Assembly (NCBI GenBank): GCA_022562335.1
Contig: JADFPM010000087.1
Span: forward strand, 1-9,538
Source: Chloroflexota bacterium
GTDB lineage: Bacteria > Chloroflexota > Dehalococcoidia > Lucifugimonadales > UBA3495
Direction: 5' to 3'
DNA: 9,538 nucleotides
The position numbers were made by a program, and so were the translations under genes. The notes beneath the pieces were generated by a model. It saw only the letters and a program-made list of their open reading frames with translations. It made no database searches and was not told the origin of the DNA. Positions 1 through 5,515 of this stretch are shown in pieces; the stretch's first letter is position 1; each line of letters begins with the position of its first letter.

Positions 1-49
1 CCACATTGGCCTTGAAGGCTGGGCTGTGTTTCTTACGCGTCTGTTTCAT
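1..49 (-). CDS. IS3-family transposase OrfA, N-terminal fragment (cut by window edge)
   Basis: Sixteen codons are visible, reading MKQTRKKHSPAFKANV. This closely resembles the opening of IS3-family OrfA proteins, whose N-termini commonly read M-K-x-x-R-x-K-(H/Y)-S-x-x-F-K-A-x-V and lead into a helix-turn-helix DNA-binding domain. OrfA normally cooperates with OrfB, the DDE integrase-type catalytic subunit, often through programmed frameshifting, to excise and insert the element. The ATG at 49 is preceded by AGGAG about seven bases upstream, which supports this start. The gene continues leftward past the window, so integrity is unknown. The fragment is short, but motif, ribosome binding site and adjacent terminal repeat agree. 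Confidence 0.75.
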   Translation of the reverse strand, partial: MKQTRKKHSPAFKANV

Positions 50-74
50 GTCCTGCTCCTCTATGTACGTCATT

Positions 75-344
75 TTAGGAGCGGGACTCTCTCTTAGCTA
101 CCTGTCCAAATTTTGGGGTCCACCTCATATGCCGTTCTTCGGGCAAAGTTATGGTGATAATGAGCGACGTTTTGCAAATATCATTCGAGGCTCGCAGTGT
201 GCTCATGCACATGCCCTCGTAGTCGATCGTGGCTCCTTCTGAGTACTTCAGCTGGATGGAAGCTGTCCGCCCACAGTTGGGGCACTCAACCTGGATGGCG
301 GGTGGAATCTTGCCGTCTTCACTAATCGTCATTGAGTCCAGCAT
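75..344 (-). CDS. Small zinc-ribbon-like protein with an IS-derived C-terminus
   Basis: The ORF encodes 89 residues from the ATG at 344 (a TTG at 347 and an ATG at 332 are alternatives; none has a clear ribosome binding site). Its centre has a CPNC pair (VECPNCGRTASIQL), then an alternating polar/hydrophobic strand, then two further cysteines (GMCMS and NDICK) before a beta-like LIITITL. This pattern suggests a single small zinc ribbon, although the second half lacks a tight CxxC. The last 15 or so residues (from RWTP to the stop) are read from inside the terminal repeat and leader of the IS3-family element whose tip is at 122. The natural C-terminus was therefore probably cut or replaced by the insertion. 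Function is unknown, and it may be a pseudogene. Confidence 0.42.
   Translation of the reverse strand: MLDSMTISEDGKIPPAIQVECPNCGRTASIQLKYSEGATIDYEGMCMSTLRASNDICKTSLIITITLPEERHMRWTPKFGQVAKRESRS
101..122 (-). repeat. Terminal inverted repeat of the IS3-family element
   Basis: This is the candidate outer end of the insertion sequence, starting at 122 on the minus strand with TGGACCCC and continuing through AAAATTTGGACAGG. The inner part CCAAAATTTGG is nearly palindromic. The matching repeat at the other end of the element is outside the window, so the pairing is not confirmed here. Confidence 0.6.
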
Positions 345-450
345 CAACCGCTAAACGTTGCTGGTGTTATCCGTCTGGTACTACCAGCCTCAACAAGGTC
401 AACCGCTCTCTATTCAAATGAAAGAGTGCTGGTTTTAGGGCTTCGATAGT

Positions 451-479
451 AATGTCTGGAAATATTCTTTCAAGACATT
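451..479. promoter_or_regulatory. Imperfect inverted repeat (hairpin or operator-like)
   Basis: AATGTCT at 451-457 is matched by AGACATT at 473-479. After one mismatched pair (458 with 472) the inner GAAA (459-462) pairs with TTTC (468-471), leaving a five-base loop. The result is an 11-pair stem with one mismatch. It lies between the two zinc-ribbon-like minus-strand ORFs, downstream of one and about 100 bases upstream of the other. It is too AT-rich for a classic intrinsic terminator and has no long T-run, so an operator or an RNA hairpin is equally possible. Confidence 0.35.
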
Positions 480-524
480 AGTGCCCGACGCCATTTCGAT
501 GCCTGATGAGGGCTGGCGCGCACG

Positions 525-728
525 TTATTGCCACTCCAGGCGATACATGCTACCTGATTGACGAATCTTATACAGTATCCGCGGACAGCCTGGAGTCGGA
601 CACAATACCGAGGCTTCCGGGTCTCGCCTCCGACTCAACTCGTCCATCAGGTCGACAGAGAGGTGCGTATCGCAAGTCGGGCAGAGACTTTGTTCGCGTT
701 CATCTTGTGGATTTGGAGTTTGACTCAT
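525..728 (-). CDS. Small zinc-ribbon-like hypothetical protein
   Basis: From the ATG at 728 the product is 67 residues, beginning MSQTPNPQDEREQ. An upstream in-frame start at 767 would add 13 residues but lacks a ribosome binding site. The protein has a CPTC pair, a spacer of about 26 residues, then a CPTPGC pair, followed by a short strand ending SGSMYRLEW. Two C-P-x-C-type knuckles at this spacing suggest a treble-clef or zinc-ribbon fold. No catalytic domain is present. Many such small proteins are nucleic-acid or protein-binding accessories, but nothing here shows a role. The Cys-Pro knuckles support a real gene; the AT-richer context and the lack of a strong ribosome binding site count against it. 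Confidence 0.45.
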   Translation of the reverse strand: MSQTPNPQDEREQSLCPTCDTHLSVDLMDELSRRRDPEASVLCPTPGCPRILYKIRQSGSMYRLEWQ

Positions 729-918
729 GGGAATTCCGGACTCCCTACTCCACTCTCGGAGCGTCATGGTCTAAGCAGGGGAAGGTGGGTTATCACACGT
801 TAATTCTCAGAGGCTCCCACCGGCCCATTAATTTGACCAGGAACAATAATCCATGCTCCGCCCATGCATCGATGCTAGAGCTTGCACAGACAGCATTGCC
901 AACTACCTCGCTATCGTA

Positions 919-1113
919 CTAAAAACTTAGATTGCCAACCGCCAAAAGAACGAGTGGATCTACGTTGGTGTGCAGTGCGCCGGCCGTTCCCAACGCAGTG
1001 AGCAGATCCACGAGGTTCACCCGCATCTGTTGATAACGGGACTGGGTGATCGTATTCAAACAAACCCCGTTTTCGCTCACTCGCCATTGTGGAAAAATAG
1101 TACTTCTAAGCAC
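919..1113 (-). CDS. Small hypothetical ORF, possibly a 3' gene remnant
   Basis: The GTG at 1113 gives 64 residues, but the frame stays open further upstream to a stop at 1189-1191. The additional upstream codons read plausibly as protein (including FADSVICSRYGGKWTG) without a good start codon, so this may be the 3' part of a gene that lost its beginning. The C-terminal half has a hydrophobic, helix-like stretch (NLVDLLTALGTAGAL). I do not recognise the family and no catalytic motif is visible. It could be non-coding. Confidence 0.25.
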   Translation of the reverse strand: MLRSTIFPQWRVSENGVCLNTITQSRYQQMRVNLVDLLTALGTAGALHTNVDPLVLLAVGNLSF

Positions 1114-1239
1114 AGGACCTGTCCATTTACCACCATAGCGAGAACATATGACACTATCCGCGAATAGTGTGGGTCCCCTGTCATTTTGTCAGCCGATTGT
1201 TCGTCCCGATCTAGTTTGCTTAGACAATGATCTCTGCTA

Positions 1240-2715
1240 ATGTTACCTCAATGCTATGATTGTGTTCCAACGTTGAATATCGTCGGCCTTCCCGACGCGG
1301 CGGTGCAGGAGGCCAGGGAGCGGGTAAGGGCGGCGCTACGGAACAGCGGGTTTGAGTTTCCCATGCGGCGCATCACCGCAAACCTGGCGCCGGCAGACCT
1401 GAAGAAAGCCGGGCCGGGTTACGACGTTCCCATCGCGGTGTCCATCCTTCTCAGCTCCGGCCAATTGACCGGGGTTCCCGATGGCGTTATCTTCCTGGGC
1501 GAACTATCTCTGGACGGCAGCCTGCGGCACACCACCGGCATCCTGGCCATGGCCTCGGTGGCCCGGCAGCAGGGATTCTCGGCCATCTTCGTTCCCGCCG
1601 TTGACGCCCCGGAAGCCGCCCTGGTGGAGGGCATCCAGGCATTCCCGGTGAACAACCTGGTGGAGTTGATCGCGCACATCCGGGGCGACACACCGATCTC
1701 GCCTATAGACAGCAACGGCATCCTTCCTAAGGGCAACGGCCGCGCCAAAGCATCCCATGAGGGCGACCTGGCCCACGTCAAGGGCCAAGAACATGCAAAA
1801 CGGGCGTTGGAAGTGGCCGCGGCCGGGTTCCATAACCTGCTTTTCAACGGGCCGCCGGGCAGCGGTAAGACCCTCTTGGCCCGGTGCCTGCCCAGCATCT
1901 TGCCCCGCATGTCGCCCGAAGAGGCGTTGGAGGTCACCAAGATCTACAGCGTCAGCGGGGAATTGCGCGCCGACGAGCCGATGGTCCTGGAGCGGCCGTT
2001 CCGGGCGCCCCATTACACCATCTCCAACGCCGGCCTGGTGGGCGGCGGCAGAAATCTTCAGCCAGGCGAGATAACCAAGAGCCACCGTGGCGTGTTGTTC
2101 CTGGACGAGCTTCCGGAGTTTACCCATACGGCCTTGGAATCCCTGCGCCAGCCACTGGAAGACAGGGTCGTCACCATCAGCCGGGTGGCCGGCACGGTGA
2201 CCTATCCTGCCAGCTTCATGTTGGTGGGGGCGATGAATCCCTGCCCTTGCGGTTATAATACCCATCCCAGGAGGCAGTGCACCTGCTCGCCTTCGTCGGT
2301 GGCCCGGTACCAGAAACGCATCAGCGGACCTCTGTTGGACCGCATCGACGTTTTCGTGGAGGTCCCGCCGGTTGAATATGAAGAGCTGGTGGAGCCGGAC
2401 ATCGCGGAAGCCTCGGTGCACGCCCGAAAGCGGGTGGACCGGGCGCGGGAAACCCAACGCAAAAGGTTCCAGGACCTGGGCTTCCTCAGCAACTCGGAAA
2501 TGGGCCCGGCCGAAGTCTGGAAGTCGTGCCCCCTGGATGACAGCGCCACGGGGTTGCTCCAGGCGGCCACCCAAAGGCTCAGCCTGTCCGCCAGGGCTTT
2601 CCACCGCATCCTGAAAGTCTCCCGCACCATCGCCGACCTGGACGGCGCAGACGATATCGGCGTCAGCCACCTGGCCGAGGCGCTACAGTACCGGCCCCGG
2701 ACGGCAGGGGTTTAA
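1240..2715 (+). CDS. YifB/ComM family Mg-chelatase-like AAA+ ATPase, N-terminally truncated
   Basis: The product is a ComM/YifB-type AAA+ ATPase. Proteobacterial ComM is a hexameric helicase that promotes branch migration during natural transformation; roles elsewhere are less clear. Visible in order: ChlI-like N-terminal domain (residues about 9-150, including NIVGLPDAAVQEARERVRAA), Walker A GPPGSGKT (204-211), Walker B VLFLDE (285-290), a Cys cluster CPCGYNTHPRRQCTC (335-349) typical of the family, the LLDRID arginine motif (365-370), and the C-terminal domain with SARAFHRILKVSRTIADL (450-467). Homology starts abruptly at residue 9: the usual first 30 or so residues are missing and are replaced by MLPQCYDC, read from the AT-rich upstream segment. 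An in-frame stop at 1228-1230 blocks extension, and the ATG at 1240 has no clear ribosome binding site. It is followed 34 bases later by tam on the same strand. The family call is very sure; an intact product is doubtful. Confidence 0.93.
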   Translation: MLPQCYDCVPTLNIVGLPDAAVQEARERVRAALRNSGFEFPMRRITANLAPADLKKAGPGYDVPIAVSILLSSGQLTGVPDGVIFLGELSLDGSLRHTTGILAMASVARQQGFSAIFVPAVDAPEAALVEGIQAFPVNNLVELIAHIRGDTPISPIDSNGILPKGNGRAKASHEGDLAHVKGQEHAKRALEVAAAGFHNLLFNGPPGSGKTLLARCLPSILPRMSPEEALEVTKIYSVSGELRADEPMVLERPFRAPHYTISNAGLVGGGRNLQPGEITKSHRGVLFLDELPEFTHTALESLRQPLEDRVVTISRVAGTVTYPASFMLVGAMNPCPCGYNTHPRRQCTCSPSSVARYQKRISGPLLDRIDVFVEVPPVEYEELVEPDIAEASVHARKRVDRARETQRKRFQDLGFLSNSEMGPAEVWKSCPLDDSATGLLQAATQRLSLSARAFHRILKVSRTIADLDGADDIGVSHLAEALQYRPRTAGV

Positions 2716-2749
2716 CCGGTCGTCCGGCCAGGTCCCAAAGGGATTGGGT

Positions 2750-3520
2750 ATGGCAAATTGGAACCCCAGCCAATATTTGAGATTCGGCAACGAGCGGTTG
2801 CAACCGGTCATCGATCTGATCGGGCGCATCCCTCTCGAATCTCCGAGGGTCATCTACGACCTGGGCTGCGGCACCGGGTCGGGGACCGTCATCTTGAAAG
2901 AACGATGGCCGGGCGCCCGGGTCACCGGGGTGGATTCTTCGGAGGCCATGCTGGAAAAGACCCGCACCCTGGAGGCCGGGGTTTTCTGGCAGCACAGCGA
3001 CCTTAACGCCTGGGAGCCCTCCGCTCCCGCCGATCTGCTTTTTTCCAATGCCGTGTTTCACTGGCTGGATGACCACCACGCGTTGTTTCCCAGGCTGATG
3101 ACCAAGCTCGCCCCGGGTGGGGTCCTGGCGGTGCAGATGCCGTTGAATTGGGGCGCGCCAACCCACCGTTTGATCGCCGAGACGGTGCGCGGCGGACCTT
3201 GGCGCGAGCGTTTGGAACCCCAACTACGGGAATTCCCCGTCCTGGAAGGCCAGGAATACTACGACCTATTGAGCGGCCAGGCCAGTTCCATCGACATGTG
3301 GGAAACCACCTATTACCACATATTGGAAGGACAAGACCCGGTGGTGGAATGGACCAAAGGCAGCATCCTGCGGCCTCTATTGGACCTTCTGGAAGAACCG
3401 GAAGCGGGCACCTTCCTGGAGATGTACCGGAGCCAGATAGCCCAGGCCTATCCCCAGCGGCCCGACGGCAAAACGGTGCTTCCATTCCGCCGGCTGTTTT
3501 TCATGGCCACCAAATCCTGA
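2750..3520 (+). CDS. tam: Trans-aconitate 2-methyltransferase
   Basis: This SAM-dependent methyltransferase methylates trans-aconitate, a spontaneous isomer of the TCA intermediate cis-aconitate that inhibits aconitase; the reaction is thought to detoxify it in the cytosol. The 256-residue product matches the Tam layout end to end: N-terminal WNPSQYLRF, SAM-binding motif I YDLGCGTGSGT (36-46), the acidic VDSS at the end of strand 2 (61-64), NAVFHWLDDH (100-109), LAVQMPLNW (126-134), WETTYYH (184-190) and the C-terminal FRRLFFMATK. The ATG at 2750 is preceded by AAAGGGA and is preferred over an in-frame TTG six bases upstream. It begins 34 bases after yifB and is probably co-transcribed with it. 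No hairpin terminator is obvious after its stop. Length is normal for the family. Confidence 0.92.
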   Translation: MANWNPSQYLRFGNERLQPVIDLIGRIPLESPRVIYDLGCGTGSGTVILKERWPGARVTGVDSSEAMLEKTRTLEAGVFWQHSDLNAWEPSAPADLLFSNAVFHWLDDHHALFPRLMTKLAPGGVLAVQMPLNWGAPTHRLIAETVRGGPWRERLEPQLREFPVLEGQEYYDLLSGQASSIDMWETTYYHILEGQDPVVEWTKGSILRPLLDLLEEPEAGTFLEMYRSQIAQAYPQRPDGKTVLPFRRLFFMATKS

Positions 3521-3547
3521 ATTTAGTTAAGAATCCGCCATTGGCGC

Positions 3548-3576
3548 TTGCGTTCAACGGGAATCCGCGATATGGT
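3548..3576 (+). promoter_or_regulatory. Candidate sigma70-like promoter before the first VOC gene
   Basis: Within the 159-base gap after tam, TTGCGT (3548-3553) is separated by 17 bases from TATGGT (3571-3576). The match to TTGACA/TATAAT is partial (four of six in each box), so this is only a candidate. It would give a leader of about 100 bases before the gene at 3680. Nothing else is recognisable in this gap. Confidence 0.22.
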
Positions 3577-3679
3577 CCGGTGTCATCAAGGACGGACGCC
3601 TGGATGGCGGGATACAAGCCTCGGTGGCAATTCTCCGACAGGCATATGATTCCCAGCCTGCGATTTTACGGAGGGTGAT

Positions 3680-4117
3680 ATGGGCATATTGAAAATAGAA
3701 GGGGTGACTCACTGGTCGATCCCAGTCAATGACCTGGAAGAATCGGAAGAGTTCTACGGCGACCTGCTGGGCCTTAAACCCATGGGGCGCCTGGGCAACT
3801 CGGTGATGTCTTGCTTCAACGTAGGAGACCACAACATATTGTTGTGCCAGCGCGAGCAACCCTCCGAGAAAACGTCCGACGGCGGTTCTGGCGCGCATCA
3901 TTCCTTCACCGTGAGCCCGGAGACCTTCGAACAGGCCTGCAAGGTCTTCCAGGAGCGGAAGATCCCCATCGACAACCTGACCTATCGGGCGAAGGGATTC
4001 TTCACCGGGCGGGAGCTTTATTTCTTCGATCCCAGCGGCAATAGGCTGGAGTTGCGGGACCCCACCTGGCAGGAAGGTATGCCCGAGCCGTCCTTCGACG
4101 AGATCGCCGGGCGGTAA
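3680..4117 (+). CDS. VOC-family (glyoxalase/dioxygenase fold) protein
   Basis: This is a single-unit VOC protein of 145 residues with the paired beta-alpha-beta-beta-beta modules of glyoxalase I, fosfomycin-resistance thiol transferases and extradiol dioxygenases. The usual metal-ligand positions are filled: His11 (THWSIPVNDL), His73 or His74 (GAHHSFTV) and Glu124 (DPSGNRLELRD). It could therefore bind a divalent metal, with FosA- or glyoxalase-like chemistry possible; the substrate cannot be read from the sequence. The ATG at 3680 follows a strong ribosome binding site (GGAGGGTG) a few bases upstream. It sits alone between tam and DUF3090, with 159 and 83 base gaps, so it may be its own unit. 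The C-terminal 15 residues extend past the fold. Fold call sure, function not. Confidence 0.85.
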   Translation: MGILKIEGVTHWSIPVNDLEESEEFYGDLLGLKPMGRLGNSVMSCFNVGDHNILLCQREQPSEKTSDGGSGAHHSFTVSPETFEQACKVFQERKIPIDNLTYRAKGFFTGRELYFFDPSGNRLELRDPTWQEGMPEPSFDEIAGR

Positions 4118-4200
4118 CCGGGGCCGTTGGCGCCGATCCATTCTGGTTTAAATACGCCGCCGTTTTTACCTTGCCACGGGCCTGACCCCGCTTTATCATA

Positions 4201-4746
4201 GTGGTTGTGGAAGAGCAGCAGGTAAAATACCCCATGGGGTCACTCTCCCGGTTGGAGGCCGAGTCCATCGGGGAACCGGGCAAACGCACTTTCCGGCTAT
4301 TGCTGGACGCCGGCGACGCCCACTGCACCCTGTGGTTGGAAAAGGAACAGCTCTACCAGTTGGGCCTCCACCTGCGGGATGCAGTAGAGTCCCTCACCGA
4401 AGAAGAAAGGGCACAGGAGAGCCAACACCGAGAAGGCAGCTGGACTGGGGAAGGGGATGATGTGGACTTCAAAGCGGGGGGAATGGGCCTCAGTCACGAT
4501 AAGCAAACCAACACGTTCTACATATCGGCGTTTGAGCGGGAAAACCCCGAAGCCGAAGCCGAACCCGAATCGCCCCTCTCCATCAGCTTTTGGATCTCCC
4601 TGGCCCAAGCAAGGACCCTGGCCGAGGACGCCCTGCGGATCTGCGCGGCGGGACGCCCCGCGTGTTTCCTTTGCGGCCAGCCCATCGATCCCGATGGCCA
4701 CGTATGTCCCCGGTCCAACGGCCACGCCGTGTTGGAAACAGGCTGA
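4201..4746 (+). CDS. DUF3090 domain protein
   Basis: The product (181 residues) has the two halves typical of DUF3090: an N-terminal beta-rich part with GEPGKRTFRLLL and LWLEKEQLYQLG (about 24-56), and a C-terminal part with LAQARTLAEDAL followed by a zinc-knuckle-like tail, CFLCGQPIDPDGHVCPRSNGH (Cys155, Cys158, His167, Cys169, His175). In between is an acidic stretch (EREN to PES, about 112-125). The family's function is unknown. In Actinomycetota it usually neighbours an SCO1664-type gene, often close to the mycothiol gene mshC. Here the SCO1664 homologue follows after 28 bases, so the two are probably translated from one message. The start is uncertain: a stop at 4183-4185 limits the frame, GTG at 4201 or 4207 lacks a good ribosome binding site, and the ATG at 4234 also fits the conserved region. 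Confidence 0.85.
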   Translation: MVVEEQQVKYPMGSLSRLEAESIGEPGKRTFRLLLDAGDAHCTLWLEKEQLYQLGLHLRDAVESLTEEERAQESQHREGSWTGEGDDVDFKAGGMGLSHDKQTNTFYISAFERENPEAEAEPESPLSISFWISLAQARTLAEDALRICAAGRPACFLCGQPIDPDGHVCPRSNGHAVLETG

Positions 4747-4774
4747 CCGGAAAACACCGGAAATGAGGCTATAG

Positions 4775-5485
4775 GTGACCTTAGATCAGTCAACCTTTGA
4801 GCTCTTAACTGACGGCGAAATCCTTTCCTGCCAGCTCACCCCAACGGGCTCCAATTACACTTTCTTGGTCCAGTTGCAGATCGGCGGCCGGACCGGGATG
4901 GCCATCTATAAGCCGAGAGATGGGGAATCGCCGCTGTGGGACTTTCCCTCGGGCACCCTCTACAAACGAGAGTACGCCTCTTACCTGCTGGACGACATTT
5001 TGGGCTGGAACCTGATACCAACCACTGTGATCCGGGACGGCCCCTACGGTATCGGCTCGGTGCAGCAGTATGTCGAGCACGACCCCAAGCAGAACTACTA
5101 CACCTTGGGTGATGAGATCGGCAACCAGCTACGGACCATCGCCTGTTTCGACCTGGTGGCAAACAGCACCGACCGCAAGGCGAACCACATGTTGGTGGAC
5201 ACCGACGGAAAGTTGTGGAGCATCGACCACGGTCTGACCTTCCACGCCGACACCAAGATCCGCACCGTGATATGGGACTATTGCGGTGAGCGCATATCTA
5301 AAAAGCTGCTTAACGCGGTGGAGAATCTCTCCCGGCAATTGTCCAACCCGCAAGGCAAACTAAAGGAATTGGTTGAACTTTTGCTGCCGGAAGAGGTGGT
5401 GGCCTTTCAAAAAAGGGTGGAGTGGGTCCTGTCGGAGGGAGTCTATCCCGGTTTACCCGGCAATAACCGCCGCCGCCGGGGTTAG
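4775..5485 (+). CDS. SCO1664 family, PI3/PI4-kinase-like protein
   Basis: This 236-residue protein belongs to the SCO1664 group, which has a compact PI3/PI4-kinase-like (HipA/protein-kinase superfamily) core. Visible elements are a candidate ATP-binding lysine in AIYKPRDGE (Lys46), a glutamate in KREYASYLLD (Glu66), the catalytic-loop-like FDLVANSTDRKANHML (Asp133, Asn137) and the metal-binding SIDHGLTFH (Asp151), where DHG replaces the DFG of protein kinases. With all these retained, phosphotransfer activity is plausible, but the substrate is unknown. The GTG start at 4775 has GAGG about ten bases upstream. It lies 28 bases after DUF3090, matching the conserved pairing of these two families. 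The C-terminus ends in a short Arg-rich tail (NNRRRRG). Its stop lies 30 bases from the end of the convergent larC. Confidence 0.87.
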   Translation: MTLDQSTFELLTDGEILSCQLTPTGSNYTFLVQLQIGGRTGMAIYKPRDGESPLWDFPSGTLYKREYASYLLDDILGWNLIPTTVIRDGPYGIGSVQQYVEHDPKQNYYTLGDEIGNQLRTIACFDLVANSTDRKANHMLVDTDGKLWSIDHGLTFHADTKIRTVIWDYCGERISKKLLNAVENLSRQLSNPQGKLKELVELLLPEEVVAFQKRVEWVLSEGVYPGLPGNNRRRRG

Positions 5486-5515
5486 CCCAGGCTTTAACCG
5501 GCAAGATCGGGTGGT

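Larger units (their letters stand above)
1..122 (-). mobile_element. IS3-family insertion sequence, left end only
   Basis: The minus strand, read from 122 leftwards, begins with TGGACCCCAAAATTTGGACA, a 5'-TG terminus of the kind found in IS3-family terminal inverted repeats. About 50 bases further in comes a purine-rich ribosome binding site (GAGGAG) and an ATG at 49 that opens an OrfA-like reading frame. Tip, short leader, binding site and orfA start are in the expected order and spacing for an IS3-family element. The rest of the element, including orfB and the other inverted repeat, lies outside the window, so completeness and target duplication cannot be judged. The outer boundary at 122 is inferred from the terminal motif alone. 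Confidence 0.72.
1..1265. other. AT-richer, gene-poor segment between an IS end and the yifB body
   Basis: This stretch is visibly less GC-rich than the rest of the window; for example 421-480 has 21 G or C in 60 bases, against 37 in 60 at 2041-2100. It contains no long convincing gene. It holds the IS3-family left end (to 122), three small minus-strand ORFs and one imperfect hairpin (451-479). Plus-strand ORFs at 6-242, 506-922 and 970-1167 have no recognisable motif and mostly lie antisense to the minus-strand ORFs; I do not consider them genes. No recognisable gene was found in 348-524, 768-918 or 1114-1239. The right boundary is near 1265, where recognisable YifB homology begins abruptly. 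A genomic island, a rearrangement scar and an assembly join are all possible. Confidence 0.55.

Noticed and set aside
6..242. 78-residue plus-strand ORF at the window start
   Set aside because: It crosses the IS tip and lies antisense to the OrfA start and the zinc-ribbon ORF; the protein has no family features.
506..922. 138-residue plus-strand ORF
   Set aside because: No recognisable motif or ribosome binding site, and it lies antisense to the zinc-ribbon-like ORF with clear Cys-Pro knuckles.
1216..1243. Promoter-like TTGCTT, 16 bases, TAATGT before yifB
   Set aside because: The supposed -10 box overlaps the ATG at 1240, so it could not serve that start without an unusual downstream start.
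1504..2670. 388-residue minus-strand ORF
   Set aside because: It is a shadow of the yifB reading frame in GC-rich DNA; all family motifs are on the plus strand.
4127..4154. Possible promoter (TTGGCG, 16 bases, TAAATA) before DUF3090
   Set aside because: Both boxes match consensus at only about three of six bases; too weak to list as a feature.
5449..5510. Possible terminator between SCO1664 and larC
   Set aside because: Short CCGG-type complementarities occur, but no continuous stem followed by a T-run on either strand.
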